This document shows positions 7,927 through 17,946 of a stretch of 64,000 nt of DNA, one piece after another. The notes below the pieces were generated by a model, which searched no databases, had not been told where the DNA came from, and saw only the letters and a list, made by a program, of their open reading frames with translations. Position numbers and translations under genes: made by a program. The DNA lies in the NCBI RefSeq assembly GCF_016107685.1, contig NZ_JABASY010000002.1, positions 310,001 through 374,000 on the forward strand, in the 5' to 3' direction. The DNA comes from Brevibacterium yomogidense (lineage in GTDB: Bacteria; Actinomycetota; Actinomycetes; Actinomycetales; Brevibacteriaceae). Each line of letters starts with the position of its first letter. Within the stretch, counting starts at the first letter, position 1.

Positions 7927-9501
7927 ATGAACACACAATTGAGCGCATACCTGAGCGCGCAACCCGCGGGGCAGGGCGCCGTCCAGACGGTCGAGGACAC
8001 GGTCAACGGAGTCCTGGACCCGATCGTCGCAGTATTCGGCAACATCGTCTTCTTCAAGGCGGGCCCCTTCCCGCTCATCGTCATCTGGCTCATCGTCGCA
8101 GCCATCACCTTCACCATCTACTTCGGCTTCATCCAGTTCCGCGGCTTCAAGGTCGCGCTGGAAGTCGTGTCCGGTCGGTACTCCAGCGCAAGCGACCCGG
8201 GTGAGGTGACCCACTTCCAAGCGCTCACCTCGGCCACTGCGGCAACCGTCGGCATGGGCAACATCGCCGGCGTCGGCGCCGCGATGGCAATGGGCGGACC
8301 GGGCGCCGCCTTCTGGATGGTCGTCGCAGGCCTGCTCGCGATGTGCACGAAGTTCGTCGAGTGCACGCTGGGAGTGAAGTACCGCGAGATCGACGAGGAC
8401 GGGATCGTGAACGGCGGGCCGTTCAAGTACCTCCCCGTCGCCTTCAAGAAGTTCCCGCGGGCGGTCTCCACGGCCCTCACCGGTTTCTTCGCGATCGCTA
8501 TCCTGCTGTTCGGTGTGGCCGGCGGCGGTATGTTCCAGGCGAACCAGACGGCTGTCCAGGTCCGTGAGGTCACCGGTGGCGCGGAGGGCATCCTCGGCGG
8601 GCCGATCGGCGGCCTCATCATGGGCATCATCATCGCGTTCCTCGTCGGCCTCGTCCTGATCGGCGGCATCAAGTCGATCGGCAAGGTGACCGAGAAGCTC
8701 GTGCCGGCCATGGCGATCTTCTACGTCCTGTCCTGCCTCATCGTCATCCTGGGCAACGCAGACCAGATCATGCCTGCTCTCAATGCGATCTTCACCGGCG
8801 CATTCAGCCCCGACGGCATCACCGGTGGCTTCTTCGGTGTCATGTTCGTCGGCTTCCAGCGCGCGGCGTTCTCCAACGAGGCCGGCATCGGCTCTGCACC
8901 CATCGCGCACGCGGCCGTCAAGACGCGTCGGCCGGTGTCGGAGGGCTTCGTCGCACTCCTCGAGCCGTTCCTCGACACGGTCGTCGTCTGCCTCATGTCG
9001 GCGCTCACCGTCGTCATCGGCGGGGGCATGGTCTTCGAGGACGCGATGGCAGAGTACGTGGAGACCGGCAGCTCGCCTGACGGCGTGCTCCTCATCTCAG
9101 AAGCCTTCAGCACGATCACCGGCTGGTGGCCGATCCTGCTGGCGGTCGCGGTCATGCTGTTCGCGATCTCCACGCTCATCACGTGGGGCTACTACGGCCT
9201 CAAGGCGTGGCACTACCTGTTCGGCCGTGGCCGCACATCGGACAACATCTTCCGTGCCATCCTGCTGGCCTTCATCATCATCGGCTGCATGGCGTCGTTC
9301 GGTACGATCGTCGACTTCGCGGACGCCGCACTGTTCTGCTGCGCCTTCGTCAACATCCTGGGTCTCTACCTCCTCATGCCCGTCGTGAAGAGGGAGATGC
9401 AGGAGTACCTGGCCGACCGCAAGTCGGGCAAGCTCCACGAGCTGGGCGCGGCCGACGACGCGCACCTCGCCCGCATCCGGGAGGAGCAGGGCAACGCCTG
9501 A
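7927..9501 (+). CDS. Alanine/glycine:cation symporter (AGCS family)
   Basis: This integral membrane carrier takes up alanine or glycine with Na+ or H+. The protein has 524 residues, typical of the family, with about ten to eleven helices. The AGCS signature GMGNIAGVGAAMAMGGPGA is at about 108-126, followed by MCTKFVECTLGVKYRE. FQRAAFSNEAGIGSAPIAHA in the middle is a second family hallmark. The polar C-terminus (EYLADRKSGKLHELGAADDA) is cytoplasmic. The gene stands alone between two terminators and has its own promoter with a Crp-like box, which suggests control by nutrient state. Confidence 0.93.
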   Translation: MNTQLSAYLSAQPAGQGAVQTVEDTVNGVLDPIVAVFGNIVFFKAGPFPLIVIWLIVAAITFTIYFGFIQFRGFKVALEVVSGRYSSASDPGEVTHFQALTSATAATVGMGNIAGVGAAMAMGGPGAAFWMVVAGLLAMCTKFVECTLGVKYREIDEDGIVNGGPFKYLPVAFKKFPRAVSTALTGFFAIAILLFGVAGGGMFQANQTAVQVREVTGGAEGILGGPIGGLIMGIIIAFLVGLVLIGGIKSIGKVTEKLVPAMAIFYVLSCLIVILGNADQIMPALNAIFTGAFSPDGITGGFFGVMFVGFQRAAFSNEAGIGSAPIAHAAVKTRRPVSEGFVALLEPFLDTVVVCLMSALTVVIGGGMVFEDAMAEYVETGSSPDGVLLISEAFSTITGWWPILLAVAVMLFAISTLITWGYYGLKAWHYLFGRGRTSDNIFRAILLAFIIIGCMASFGTIVDFADAALFCCAFVNILGLYLLMPVVKREMQEYLADRKSGKLHELGAADDAHLARIREEQGNA

Positions 9502-9565
9502 CACGGACAGCACGGTTCGGGACTGCTCCTCATGAGTGGCCGGACCGGATGACATACGGATAGGA

Positions 9566-9605
9566 AGCGCTGTGCGCCCCGGCCGCCGCCGGGGCGCACA
9601 GCGCT
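9566..9605 (+). terminator. Intrinsic terminator after the symporter gene
   Basis: A perfect 17-bp stem (9566-9582 with 9589-9605) closes a CCGCCG loop. It is the strongest hairpin in this part of the window and ends the symporter transcript before the chorismate mutase gene. Confidence 0.88.
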
Positions 9606-9679
9606 GTATCGTGGGGTGTCGTATCCAGGCGTCGAACCGGCGACGCCTGCCCGACGACACCGTGGACCCAGGAGGCGGC

Positions 9680-10006
9680 ATGCCCGACATCCCCGCAGAG
9701 CTCGAATCGCTGCGGGGCAGCATCGACAACCTCGACGCTGTCCTCATCCACGTCCTGGCCGAGCGCTTCAAGCTCACCGAGCGTGTGGGGCGACTCAAGG
9801 CGGACCACGCGCTTCCCGCGGCGGACCCGGCGCGAGAAGCGCGCCAGGTGGAGCGCCTGCGGGCGCTCGCGGCGGACGCCCACCTCGACCCCGAATTCGC
9901 GGAGACCTTCCTCTCGTTCATCGTGGCGGAAGTCATCCGGCACCACGAGCGGATCGCAGGCGAGTCCCGCGTGAGCGGTGCGGCCGGATCCGGCGCGCCT
10001 GAGTGA
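9680..10006 (+). CDS. Chorismate mutase, AroQ class
   Basis: This 108-residue cytoplasmic protein should convert chorismate to prephenate for phenylalanine and tyrosine synthesis. The all-helical AroQ pattern is visible: ELESLRGSIDNLDAVLIHVLAERFKLTERVG and then LKA and AREARQVERLR, with the arginine and lysine positions that bind the two carboxylates. There is no signal peptide, unlike the secreted forms. ATG 9680 is chosen because AGGAGG ends five bases before it and the first helix starts at once; the open frame begins earlier at 9536, inside the terminator. It stands alone between the terminator and the rplU promoter. Confidence 0.88.
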   Translation: MPDIPAELESLRGSIDNLDAVLIHVLAERFKLTERVGRLKADHALPAADPAREARQVERLRALAADAHLDPEFAETFLSFIVAEVIRHHERIAGESRVSGAAGSGAPE

Positions 10007-10018
10007 GCGCCTCAGCGC

Positions 10019-10215
10019 TTTGACCAGCCTCCTCGCAGTGCGCTAAAGTTGCTCGTCGGTGCCCTGGGCACCGAGGGCAGATCCCACCTCGTAATGGGCC
10101 TTCCGTGGTCATCCGGTTCGCGCCGGTCACGGAGAAGCCAAGGAGGGGTCGCCCGGTACAGGGAGAAGACGCGCGGTGCACGACTGCGCGCAGGAGTGAA
10201 GCGAGAGGTACGCAC
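10019..10215 (+). promoter_or_regulatory. rplU promoter and long leader
   Basis: TTGACC (10019-10024) and TAAAGT (10044-10049) with a 19-base spacer form a good housekeeping promoter. About 160 untranslated bases follow before rplU. The first element in the leader is a tight hairpin CGGTGCC-CTG-GGCACCG (10057-10073), and AGGAG-type purine stretches occur later. Ribosomal protein leaders of this kind often mediate autoregulation; no specific Rfam class was recognised. Confidence 0.6.
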
Positions 10216-10524
10216 ATGGTCTACGCCATCGTCCGCGCCGGCGGCCACCAGGAAAAGGTCAGCGTCGGCGACGTCATCACGGTCAATCGGATCAAGGCGG
10301 AGGCCGGCGACACCGTCGAACTCCCCGCAGTCCTCCACGTGGACGGCGACACCGTCACCACGGATGCTGATGCACTGTCGAAGATCACGGTCTCCGCAGA
10401 GGTGCAGAACGAGCTCCGCGGTCCCAAGATCGTCATCCAGAAGTACAAGAACAAGACGGGCTACAAGAAGCGTCAGGGCCACCGCCAGGACCTCACCCGC
10501 CTCAAGATCACCGGCATCGCCTGA
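10216..10524 (+). CDS. rplU: 50S ribosomal protein L21
   Basis: This is a 102-residue structural protein of the large ribosomal subunit that binds 23S rRNA. It begins [19 protein letters not shown] and ends with the family signature [20 protein letters not shown]. The open frame starts earlier (10105), but ATG 10216 is preceded by GCGAGAGG and matches all L21 N-termini. It is followed after 30 bases by rpmA, the universal partner, and both precede obgE, which acts in 50S assembly. Confidence 0.98.
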   Translation: MVYAIVRAGGHQEKVSVGDVITVNRIKAEAGDTVELPAVLHVDGDTVTTDADALSKITVSAEVQNELRGPKIVIQKYKNKTGYKKRQGHRQDLTRLKITGIA

Positions 10525-10554
10525 GCGACTGCGACACCTGAAGGAGAGAAGCCA

Positions 10555-10806
10555 ATGGCAACCAAGAAGGGCGCAAGCTCCACCAAGAACGGCCGCGACT
10601 CGAACGCGCAGCGCCTCGGCGTGAAGCGCTTCGGCGGCCAGACCGTCAGCGCAGGCGAGATCCTCGTCCGCCAGCGCGGCACCCCGTTCCACCCGGGTGA
10701 CAACGTGGGCCGCGGCAAGGACGACACGCTGTTCGCACTGGCTGCGGGCACGGTTCAGTTCGGAGCGAAGGGCGGCCGCAAGGTCGTCAGCATCCACGAA
10801 GTCTGA
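10555..10806 (+). CDS. rpmA: 50S ribosomal protein L27
   Basis: This 83-residue ribosomal protein reaches into the peptidyl transferase centre with its N-terminus. It starts [20 protein letters not shown] and contains GVKRFGGQ and [23 protein letters not shown], the L27 signature. It begins with MATKKG directly, so no N-terminal extension needing cleavage (as in some Firmicutes) is present. GGAGAG precedes the start. It lies in one transcript with rplU and ends at a hairpin terminator. Confidence 0.98.
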   Translation: MATKKGASSTKNGRDSNAQRLGVKRFGGQTVSAGEILVRQRGTPFHPGDNVGRGKDDTLFALAAGTVQFGAKGGRKVVSIHEV

Positions 10807-10833
10807 GTCCGTACACCCTGCGGAATCCTGCGT

Positions 10834-10867
10834 GAGCGGGGCGAGTCGATCGTGACTCGCCCCGCTC
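10834..10867 (+). terminator. Intrinsic terminator after rpmA
   Basis: A perfect 14-bp stem (10834-10847 with 10854-10867) closes a GATCGT loop 28 bases after the rpmA stop. It separates the rplU-rpmA transcript from obgE-proB-proA. Confidence 0.85.
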
Positions 10868-10882
10868 AGGCGTTCCCGCAGT

Positions 10883-10912
10883 TGCTCACCATCGTAAGAT
10901 CGATGGTGAGCA
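10883..10912. repeat. Inverted repeat around a TAAGAT box before obgE
   Basis: Two perfect 12-bp arms (TGCTCACCATCG, 10883-10894, and its complement, 10901-10912) flank TAAGAT. TAAGAT itself would serve as a -10 box for obgE, which starts 118 bases later. It could be a second terminator hairpin, but there is no U-run, and the placement over a possible promoter fits an operator. Confidence 0.5.
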
Positions 10913-11029
10913 GGTTCCCCGGATCCGTCCGCCGCGGGACCGCGCCTCACCGGCACGATCCCGCCACACCGCGTTCCCGCCCCACCCCGCTCCGCAGTTC
11001 GACACCCCTTCCATCCTTGCGAGGAGACC

Positions 11030-12610
11030 ATGGCCACTGAGTTCATCGATCGCGTCACGCTGCACATCGCGGGGGGCGACGGCGGCAACGGCTGCGTCTC
11101 CATCCGGCGGGAGAAGTTCAAGCCCCTGGGCGGACCCGACGGAGCCAACGGCGGCGATGGCGGTGATATCGTCCTCGAGGTCGACTCGCAGACCACCACG
11201 CTGCTGCCGTACCACCGATCCCCGCATCGCCGGGCGACTCACGGCGGTCTTGGCAAGGGCGACCTGCGGCACGGACCGGACGGCGGAGACCTCGTCCTCC
11301 CGGTGCCGGAGGGCACCGTCGTGAAGACGCGTGACGGCGAGATCCTCGCCGACCTCGTGATCCCGGGGACGCGCTTCATCGCGGCCGCGGGAGGCCGCGG
11401 CGGCCTCGGCAATGCCGCGCTCGCGTCCACCAAGCGGAAGGCGCCGGGCTTCGCGCTCCTCGGTATCCCGGGGGAGCAGCGCGACCTCGTGCTGGAGCTC
11501 AAGACGGTCGCGGACATCGCGCTCGTCGGGTTCCCCTCCGCCGGCAAGTCGAGCCTCATCGCCGCGATGTCCGCTGCCCGCCCCAAGATCGCGGACTACC
11601 CGTTCACGACCCTCGTCCCCAATCTGGGCGTCGTGGAGGCCGGAGGCACTCGCTTCACCGTCGCTGACGTTCCCGGTCTCATCCCGGGCGCAGCGGAGGG
11701 CAAGGGGCTGGGCCTCGAGTTCCTGCGGCACGTCGAGCGATGCGCGGGGCTCGTCCACGTGATCGACCTGGCCACGTGGGAACCGGATCGCGACCCGGTG
11801 AGCGACCTCAAGGCGCTGGAGGCGGAGCTCGCGGACTACGCGGTCGACATCACTCACGGCGGTGATCTGCTGCCACTGGACGAGCGTCCCACGCTGGTCG
11901 CCCTCAACAAGATGGATGTCACGGATAGTCGTGAGATGGCCGACCTGGTGCGGCCTGAGCTCGAAGCTGCGGGCTACAGGGTGTTCGAGATCTCCGCCGT
12001 CTCCCATGAGGGCCTGCGTGAACTGTCGTTCGCGATGGCGGGTCTCGTCGAGGCGGAGCGCGCCCGTCGCGAGGAGGAGCCGGACGAGCCGGAGCGCATC
12101 GTCCTGCGCCCCCGGGCCGTCGATGATGCGGGGTTCCGCGTGGTCGTCGAACATGCGGGGGACGAGACGATCTACCGGATCCTGGGGGAGAAGCCGGAAC
12201 GCTGGATCCTGCAGACCGACTTCTCGAACGACGAAGCGGTGGGGTACCTCAGCGACCGGCTGGAGCGTCTGGGCATCGAGAAGGAGCTGTTCCGCGCGGG
12301 AGCCATCCCGGGTGCCACCGTCGTGGTGGGCCCCGACGATGGCGTCGTCTTCGACTGGGACCCGACGATGATGGCCGGTGCGGAGCTGCTGGGCAATCGC
12401 GGGCAGGACGCCCGCCTCGAAGACCACACGCGTGCCACCCGCCGCGAGCGGAAGGAGGCCTTCCACGACCGCATGGACGCGAAGGCCGCCACGCGGGCGG
12501 AGTTCGAGGAGGAGCGCCTCGCGGAGCGCGCTGCTCAGGAGCAGAGCGCGCGTGCGGCGCGGGACGCCTCCCGTGACGCCCAGGACGGTGGCGAGGACGA
12601 CCTGTCGTGA
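11030..12610 (+). CDS. obgE: GTPase Obg/CgtA
   Basis: This is an essential GTPase that acts in 50S ribosome assembly and stress signalling. The protein has 526 residues: the glycine-rich OBG domain (1-160, with [16 protein letters not shown]), the G domain (G1 GFPSAGKS at 167-174, [10 protein letters not shown]4 NKMD at 293-296), the actinobacterial OCT domain (about 350-430) and a charged E/R/A-rich tail. The length and the OCT domain are typical of Gram-positives. GAGGAG precedes ATG 11030. It overlaps proB by four bases (GTGA), so proB is translationally coupled. Confidence 0.97.
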   Translation: MATEFIDRVTLHIAGGDGGNGCVSIRREKFKPLGGPDGANGGDGGDIVLEVDSQTTTLLPYHRSPHRRATHGGLGKGDLRHGPDGGDLVLPVPEGTVVKTRDGEILADLVIPGTRFIAAAGGRGGLGNAALASTKRKAPGFALLGIPGEQRDLVLELKTVADIALVGFPSAGKSSLIAAMSAARPKIADYPFTTLVPNLGVVEAGGTRFTVADVPGLIPGAAEGKGLGLEFLRHVERCAGLVHVIDLATWEPDRDPVSDLKALEAELADYAVDITHGGDLLPLDERPTLVALNKMDVTDSREMADLVRPELEAAGYRVFEISAVSHEGLRELSFAMAGLVEAERARREEEPDEPERIVLRPRAVDDAGFRVVVEHAGDETIYRILGEKPERWILQTDFSNDEAVGYLSDRLERLGIEKELFRAGAIPGATVVVGPDDGVVFDWDPTMMAGAELLGNRGQDARLEDHTRATRRERKEAFHDRMDAKAATRAEFEEERLAERAAQEQSARAARDASRDAQDGGEDDLS

Positions 12611-13761
12611 AGACGGAGGCACAGACCCGTGCTCAGGTGCGTGACGCGAAGCGCATCGTCGTCAAGATCGGCTCATCGTCCCTCACGACGGTTCAGGAGG
12701 GACTGGACCACGACCGCCTGCGGCGCATCGCTCACGTCCTGGGCGCGCAGCGCGCTGCCGGACGGGAGGTGGTGCTGGTGTCATCCGGCGCGGTCGCAGC
12801 GGGTCTGGACCCGATGGGGATCTCCCGCAGGCCCAAGGACCAGGCGACCAAGCAGGCCGCTGCGGGTGTAGGGCAGAGTCTGCTCATGGCCGCCTACACG
12901 CAGGCGCTGAGCGAGCACAGTCTCGTGCCCGCTCAGGTCTTGCTCACCGCCGACGACCTCATCCATCGAGCGAAGTACCGCAACGCGCAGCGCGCCGTCG
13001 AACGAATGCTGTCCCTGGGCATCTTCCCCATCGTGAACGAGAACGACGCCGTCGTGTCCCACGGCGTGCGGTTCGGCGACAACGACCGGCTGTCGGCGCT
13101 CGTCGCCCACCTCATCCACGCGGAAGCGGTCGTCCTGCTCTCCGACGTCGAGGCGCTCTTCACCGCACCCCCCGGGACGCCGGGGAGCTCGCGTGTTCCG
13201 TTCGTGTCCGGGCCCCAGCACCTGAGTGATCTGAGCATCGGCGGGACGGGCGCTGCGGGTACCGGGACGGGCGGCATGGTGACGAAGGTGCAGGCCGCGA
13301 CGATGGCCGCCGACTCCGGGATCGCCTCGATCCTCACATCTGCGGACAACGTCGCCGAGGCCGTCGCCGGCGGCTCTGTCGGCACCGCCTTCGCCGTCAC
13401 GCACCGCAGGCGCCCCACCCGTCTTCTGTGGATCGCCCACCTCGCCCAGAAGCACGGGACGATCCACGTGGACGCGGGGGCTGCACGCGCGGTGTCCGAA
13501 CGCGGGCGCTCCCTCCTGGCAGTCGGTGTCATCAGCGCCGACGGCGGATTCGACGCCGGTGATCCCGTCGATGTGCGTGGCCCGGACGGCGTGCTCGTCG
13601 CCCGCGGGATCGTGAACTTCGCGGAGGACGAGCTTCCTGCGATGATCGGAAAATCGTCCGAAGAGTTGGGGAACACACTGGGGGCGGACTACCGTAGAGA
13701 GGTCATTCACCGTAACGACATGGTGCTCACGGACGCGGTCTTCGAACAAGGGGAACAATGA
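12607..13761 (+). CDS. proB: Glutamate 5-kinase
   Basis: This enzyme phosphorylates glutamate in the first step of proline synthesis. The protein has 384 residues: an amino-acid-kinase domain (about 15-270, with [10 protein letters not shown] and [12 protein letters not shown]) and a C-terminal PUA domain (about 285-370). The PUA domain is standard for the longer ProB forms. The GTG start overlaps the obgE stop, and the stop overlaps proA (ATGA), so obgE-proB-proA is one coupled operon. Feedback inhibition by proline is expected for the family. Confidence 0.97.
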   Translation: MKTEAQTRAQVRDAKRIVVKIGSSSLTTVQEGLDHDRLRRIAHVLGAQRAAGREVVLVSSGAVAAGLDPMGISRRPKDQATKQAAAGVGQSLLMAAYTQALSEHSLVPAQVLLTADDLIHRAKYRNAQRAVERMLSLGIFPIVNENDAVVSHGVRFGDNDRLSALVAHLIHAEAVVLLSDVEALFTAPPGTPGSSRVPFVSGPQHLSDLSIGGTGAAGTGTGGMVTKVQAATMAADSGIASILTSADNVAEAVAGGSVGTAFAVTHRRRPTRLLWIAHLAQKHGTIHVDAGAARAVSERGRSLLAVGVISADGGFDAGDPVDVRGPDGVLVARGIVNFAEDELPAMIGKSSEELGNTLGADYRREVIHRNDMVLTDAVFEQGEQ

Positions 13762-15041
13762 CGACTGACTTAAGCCCTCGTGTGGTTCGCGGGGTCACTC
13801 GGATCGTGGCGGCGGCGAAGGAAGCATCGAGCGGTGTCGCTCAGGCGTCCACGCAGCAGAAGAACATTGCACTCGCCGCGATCGGCGACGCGCTCGAAGC
13901 GAACGTCGGAGACATCCTCGCCGCCAACGCGGAAGACATCGAGACCGCACGGAAGCGAGGCACCGAGGGCCCTCTCATCGATCGGCTCACGCTCTCGGAG
14001 GAGCGCGTCCACGACATCGCGGGAGCCGTCCGCGAGGTGATCGGCCTGCCGGATCCTGTGGGCACCATCATCCACGGCCAGACGATGCCGAACGGCATGA
14101 GGGTCAGTCAGGAACGCGTCCCGGTGGGCGTCGTGGGAGCGATCTACGAAGCGCGCCCCAATGTGACGGTCGACATCGCGAGCCTCGCCCTCAAATCGGG
14201 CAATGCCGTGGTCCTGCGGGGCGGCTCGGCCGCTCGTTCGTCGAACACCCTCCTCATCGAACTCATCCGCACGGCCGTGGAATCGGTGGGCCTGCCCGAG
14301 GACACCGTCACAGGCATCGACGAGTTCGGACGCGACGGCACGACGGTGCTCATGCAGGCACGCGACTACGTCGACCTGCTCATCCCGCGCGGCGGTGCGG
14401 AACTCATCTCGAAGGTCGTCCACGAATCCCTGGTCCCGGTCATCGAGACGGGTGTGGGCAACGTCCACATGTTCATCGATTCGAACGCCCCCGTGCGCAT
14501 GGCGACGGACCTCGTCCTCAACTCGAAGACCCACAGGCCCAGCGTGTGCAACGCGCTGGAGAACCTCCTCGTGCACGAGAAGGCCGCCAAGCGCGTGCTG
14601 CCCAAGGTGCTCGCCGCGCTCAACGGGGCGGGTGTCGTGGTCAGGGCTGACAAGGCGGTGGAGGAGTTCGCTCCAGAAGGCATGAAGATCCGACGCGTGA
14701 CCCGACGGGACTGGGCGAAGGAGTACCTCGGCCTGGAGCTCGCTGTGAAACTCGTCTCGTCCGTCGACGAAGCCATCGACCACATCCACGCGTACTCGTC
14801 AGGCCACACGGAGGTCATCGTCACGAACGATCTGGCGAACGCGGAGACGTTCGTGCAGGCGGTCGATGCGGCAGCGGTGGGGGTGAATGTCTCCACCCGG
14901 TTCACGGACGGCGGACAGCTGGGTCTCGGAGCGGAGGTCGGCATCTCGACCCAGAAGCTGCATGCACGCGGGCCGATGGGGCTCGAAGCGCTCACCACCA
15001 CCAAGTGGGTCATGCGCGGCAGCGGGCAGACGCGCGACTGA
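13758..15041 (+). CDS. proA: Glutamate-5-semialdehyde dehydrogenase (gamma-glutamyl phosphate reductase)
   Basis: This cytoplasmic NADPH enzyme of the ALDH superfamily reduces gamma-glutamyl phosphate, the second step of proline synthesis. The protein has 427 residues, normal length. The catalytic cysteine is C264 in HRPSVCNALENLLVH, and YEARPNVTVDIASLALKSGN is the ProA signature. It overlaps proB by four bases, which suits handing over the labile acyl phosphate between the two enzymes. It is the last gene of the obgE-proBA unit. Confidence 0.97.
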   Translation: MTTDLSPRVVRGVTRIVAAAKEASSGVAQASTQQKNIALAAIGDALEANVGDILAANAEDIETARKRGTEGPLIDRLTLSEERVHDIAGAVREVIGLPDPVGTIIHGQTMPNGMRVSQERVPVGVVGAIYEARPNVTVDIASLALKSGNAVVLRGGSAARSSNTLLIELIRTAVESVGLPEDTVTGIDEFGRDGTTVLMQARDYVDLLIPRGGAELISKVVHESLVPVIETGVGNVHMFIDSNAPVRMATDLVLNSKTHRPSVCNALENLLVHEKAAKRVLPKVLAALNGAGVVVRADKAVEEFAPEGMKIRRVTRRDWAKEYLGLELAVKLVSSVDEAIDHIHAYSSGHTEVIVTNDLANAETFVQAVDAAAVGVNVSTRFTDGGQLGLGAEVGISTQKLHARGPMGLEALTTTKWVMRGSGQTRD

Positions 15042-15150
15042 GCGACAACCCCTGCTGTGGAACGGCGGGCCGCTTCTGCATTCGCCGATCCGACATGAGA
15101 CACTATTCCCGAACAGCCCGAAGCTGGCATCGACACGAAGGACGAAGACC

Positions 15151-15306
15151 ATGACGACTTCCATTCTGGCCGCCGTTGCAGAGACGCCCCACGTCGTTTA
15201 CGACCTGCCGATCCCTCCCATCGGTTTCGGCCTCATCACCTTCTCCATCCTCATGTTCCTGGGCGTTGTCACGCTCTCCTGGAACGGCATCTCGCACAGG
15301 CACTGA
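15151..15306 (+). CDS. Small single-pass membrane protein (51 aa)
   Basis: This 51-residue protein has one hydrophobic helix (about 24-43, PPIGFGLITFSILMFLGVV) and a short polar end (WNGISHRH). It is too short for usual ORF cut-offs, but ATG 15151 is preceded by GAAGGACGAAG and the gene sits between proA and nadD. Short proteins of this design are common at this spot in related actinomycetes (family knowledge, not checked here). Function is unknown; an assembly or anchor role is possible. Confidence 0.65.
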   Translation: MTTSILAAVAETPHVVYDLPIPPIGFGLITFSILMFLGVVTLSWNGISHRH

Positions 15307-15342
15307 CGGACGACCTCCCCGCGACCGCATAGTCCTCAGCGA

Positions 15343-15963
15343 GTGAATCCCGTTCACGTCGACGTACCGCCCCGCCGCATCGGTGTGATGGGCGGAACAT
15401 TCGACCCCGTCCACCACGGCCACCTCGTCGCAGCCAGTGAGGCTGCGGCGACGTTCGAACTGGACGAAGTGGTGTTCGTGCCCACGGGTCGGCCGTGGCA
15501 GAAGGAAGAGCAGCGCGTGACCGCTGCCGAGGACAGGTACCTCATGACGGTCATCGCCACGGCGTCGAATCCCCGCTTCACGGTCTCGCGGGTCGACATC
15601 GATCGGCCTGGGCGCACGTACACGATCGACACCCTGCGCGACCTGCGTGAGGTGTACGGTGAGGATGCGGACCTGTTCTTCATCACGGGCGCGGATGCGC
15701 TCGCGCAGATCCTGTCGTGGAAGGACGTGGACGAGCTCTTCTCCTTGGCTCACTTCGTGGGGGTGTCTCGTCCGGGTCACGATCTGACCGGAGACGGGTT
15801 GCCGACCGGGCGACTCAGCCTGCTGCAGATCCCGGCGCTCACGATCTCGTCGACGGACTGCCGACAGCGCGCGGAGAGGGGCCTGCCCGTGTGGTACCTC
15901 GTCCCTGACGGAGTCGTCCAGTACATCGCTAAGCACAATCTGTACAGGAGTGACATTGGCTGA
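15343..15963 (+). CDS. nadD: Nicotinate-nucleotide adenylyltransferase
   Basis: This enzyme adenylates nicotinate mononucleotide in NAD synthesis. The protein has 206 residues. The nucleotidyltransferase motif [11 protein letters not shown] is at 17-27, and ISSTDCR near the C-terminus is the second ATP-site motif (ISSTxxR). The start is GTG 15343; no closer start keeps the first beta strand RIGVMGG. The last eight bases overlap the next gene, so nadD, the single-pass protein, rsfS and the phosphatase likely form one transcript, an order conserved in actinomycetes. Confidence 0.95.
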   Translation: MNPVHVDVPPRRIGVMGGTFDPVHHGHLVAASEAAATFELDEVVFVPTGRPWQKEEQRVTAAEDRYLMTVIATASNPRFTVSRVDIDRPGRTYTIDTLRDLREVYGEDADLFFITGADALAQILSWKDVDELFSLAHFVGVSRPGHDLTGDGLPTGRLSLLQIPALTISSTDCRQRAERGLPVWYLVPDGVVQYIAKHNLYRSDIG

Positions 15964-17506
15964 GAAGTTCATGACGCGACGGGAGCGCCGCGAAGCGGAA
16001 CGACTTGCTGCCGACGCAGCCTACGACGCTCAGCACGCATCGGGATCAGATGACGAGGAGAACACGGGCGGGGCCGCCCTCGCAGGGGCACCGAACCACA
16101 CGGGCTCGCTGTTCCCCAGCAGCTCCGGTTCCTCTCCCGTGCCGCCGCGCCCTGACGCGGCAGCCTCTGCACAGCCCGCTCCCGAGCAGTCCGCTCCCGC
16201 GCAGTCGGCGCCCGGCCCGTCCACGGAGGCGGGATCTGACCAGTCGTCGCTGCTGCCCCCGGTGACCGACGCGGGCTCCGGCATCCCGCCGGTTCCCTCT
16301 GCGCCTCCCTCAGCGCCCTCCGCGCCGTCGTCACCGACCGCGGGTCAGCCGTCGTCCCCGGCCGCGGAACAGGATGTGCCGCTCTTCACCTCACGCAGTG
16401 AGCGGAAGCGATTCCTGCGGGAGCACGGTCTTCCCGCAGATATCTCCACCGCTGCGATCCCCGTCGTGCTGGCGCAGCGCGACGCAGACGGCGGCGAGAT
16501 CCGCACCGGGCCGGACGAAGCACCCACGAACGAAGCACCCGCGGGTGATGCCCTGACCGAGGACGCGTCCGCGGGCGCACCGTCGGGGGACGAAGCGGTG
16601 GGGGACGAAGCGGCGGACTGGACCGGCACCTCGGCGACGGACGAGCCGGCCGGCCAGGTCGAGTCCGGCCCCTCCGCAGTCCCGGACGTGTCCGGCTGGG
16701 ATGCCCTGTCGGAACCCAGCAGCGGGGGCTCCGGCTTCCAGCAGGTCTTCAGCACGTCCGAGAGCACTGGAGCCGTACACGCGGCGTCACCCGTCACCAC
16801 CGGTGCGACCGACGGCGCCTGGGGCCAGGACCCGGTTGCGACCCCCGACATCGGAGGTGGCACTCACGATCAGGCAGCCACTCACGATCAGACAGCCGCC
16901 CACGACCAGGGTGGTGCGCACGACCAGGCGGAAGCCGCCGACGGTTCTCCGTCGTACGATCTCGCAAGCCGACGCGTCGACGCCTACCCGACGGGCCCGG
17001 ACTTCGAGACCAGCTCGACCGCGGTCATCACACCGTCGGCGCTGGGAGACTTCGATGCCCCGCTGCGCCGGCGCAGCCCCGTGGTGAAGCCGCCCACGGG
17101 TGCGAACATCCGCGTGGTGACCGGTGCCCTGCCCATCGTCACCCCCGAAGACCTCGCGGAGAACCCTCCGACGACCCCGCTGTCCGCGATCGACGACTCC
17201 GCGCTGAGTTCCGGAGCGCTCGGAACGGGGACGTTCAGCACCGGCCCGCACGCCGCCGGTCCCTCCACGTCTCCTGCACCTGCCACCGACCCGTGGACGC
17301 ACGCGGGTCTCGCAGACGAGGAGGAAGAGGACTCCGACGAACTCGACGAACCGCCGGCGAAGCCCATGAGCGCACGGTCGGTCACCCACGAGGACGGGAC
17401 GATCCTCGTGGCCGAACGAAATTCGATGGTCCCCTACATCGTCCTGGGTGCGGCGGGCTTCGTCGCACTCGCACTCGTCGTCATCGCCCTCCTCCTGCTC
17501 CTCTAG
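15956..17506 (+). CDS. Long disordered single-pass membrane protein
   Basis: I do not recognise a named family. The 516 residues begin with a basic/acidic helix ([20 protein letters not shown]) and continue as a low-complexity stretch rich in Pro, Ser, Ala and Asp. They end with one strong membrane helix at the extreme C-terminus ([19 protein letters not shown], then LLLL), so most of the chain is probably cytoplasmic and tail-anchored. An [21 protein letters not shown] repeat lies near 303-323. TTG 15956 is preferred because AGGAG ends five bases before it; GTG 15950 and ATG 15971 are alternatives. It sits between nadD and rsfS. Confidence 0.75.
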   Translation: MAEKFMTRRERREAERLAADAAYDAQHASGSDDEENTGGAALAGAPNHTGSLFPSSSGSSPVPPRPDAAASAQPAPEQSAPAQSAPGPSTEAGSDQSSLLPPVTDAGSGIPPVPSAPPSAPSAPSSPTAGQPSSPAAEQDVPLFTSRSERKRFLREHGLPADISTAAIPVVLAQRDADGGEIRTGPDEAPTNEAPAGDALTEDASAGAPSGDEAVGDEAADWTGTSATDEPAGQVESGPSAVPDVSGWDALSEPSSGGSGFQQVFSTSESTGAVHAASPVTTGATDGAWGQDPVATPDIGGGTHDQAATHDQTAAHDQGGAHDQAEAADGSPSYDLASRRVDAYPTGPDFETSSTAVITPSALGDFDAPLRRRSPVVKPPTGANIRVVTGALPIVTPEDLAENPPTTPLSAIDDSALSSGALGTGTFSTGPHAAGPSTSPAPATDPWTHAGLADEEEEDSDELDEPPAKPMSARSVTHEDGTILVAERNSMVPYIVLGAAGFVALALVVIALLLLL

Positions 17507-17533
17507 AGCCCATGCCACCACCGGAAGGACCCC

Positions 17534-17944
17534 GTGTCAGCCACTCCTGAAGCAGTCACACTGGCGCAGTCGGCCGCATTCGCCGCATCCGAGGCGCTGG
17601 GAACGAACATCGTCGCCCTGGACGTGAGCAGCCAGCTCGTCATCACCGACATCTTCGTCGTCGCCTCCGCACCCAGTGAACGCCAGGTCCTCTCGATCGT
17701 CGACAGGATCGAGGAGCACCTCCTCACGACACGGGACGCGAAGCCCGTCCGCAGGGAGGGCAAGAGCGGCGGTCGCTGGGTCCTGCTCGACTACGCCGAC
17801 ATCGTCGTGCACGTCTTCATCGACGAGGACCGTGAGTTCTACGCGCTCGAACGGCTGTGGAAGGACTGCCCGGTCGTCGACGTGTCCCAAGCCGTCGCGG
17901 CGGCGGGGAACACATCCGCAGGCAGTGAGACGGAGGGGAACTGA
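17534..17944 (+). CDS. rsfS: Ribosomal silencing factor RsfS
   Basis: This 136-residue protein binds L14 on the 50S subunit and blocks subunit joining when nutrients fall. The DUF143 core is clear: AASEALGTNIVALDVS, TDIFVVASAPSERQV, REGKSGGRWVLLDYADIVVH and FYALERLW. GTG 17534 follows GGAAGGAC. The C-terminal 20 residues are a polar tail. It follows the nadD pair and runs into the phosphatase gene with two bases between stop and start, the conserved actinobacterial order. Confidence 0.95.
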   Translation: MSATPEAVTLAQSAAFAASEALGTNIVALDVSSQLVITDIFVVASAPSERQVLSIVDRIEEHLLTTRDAKPVRREGKSGGRWVLLDYADIVVHVFIDEDREFYALERLWKDCPVVDVSQAVAAAGNTSAGSETEGN

Positions 17945-17946
17945 CA

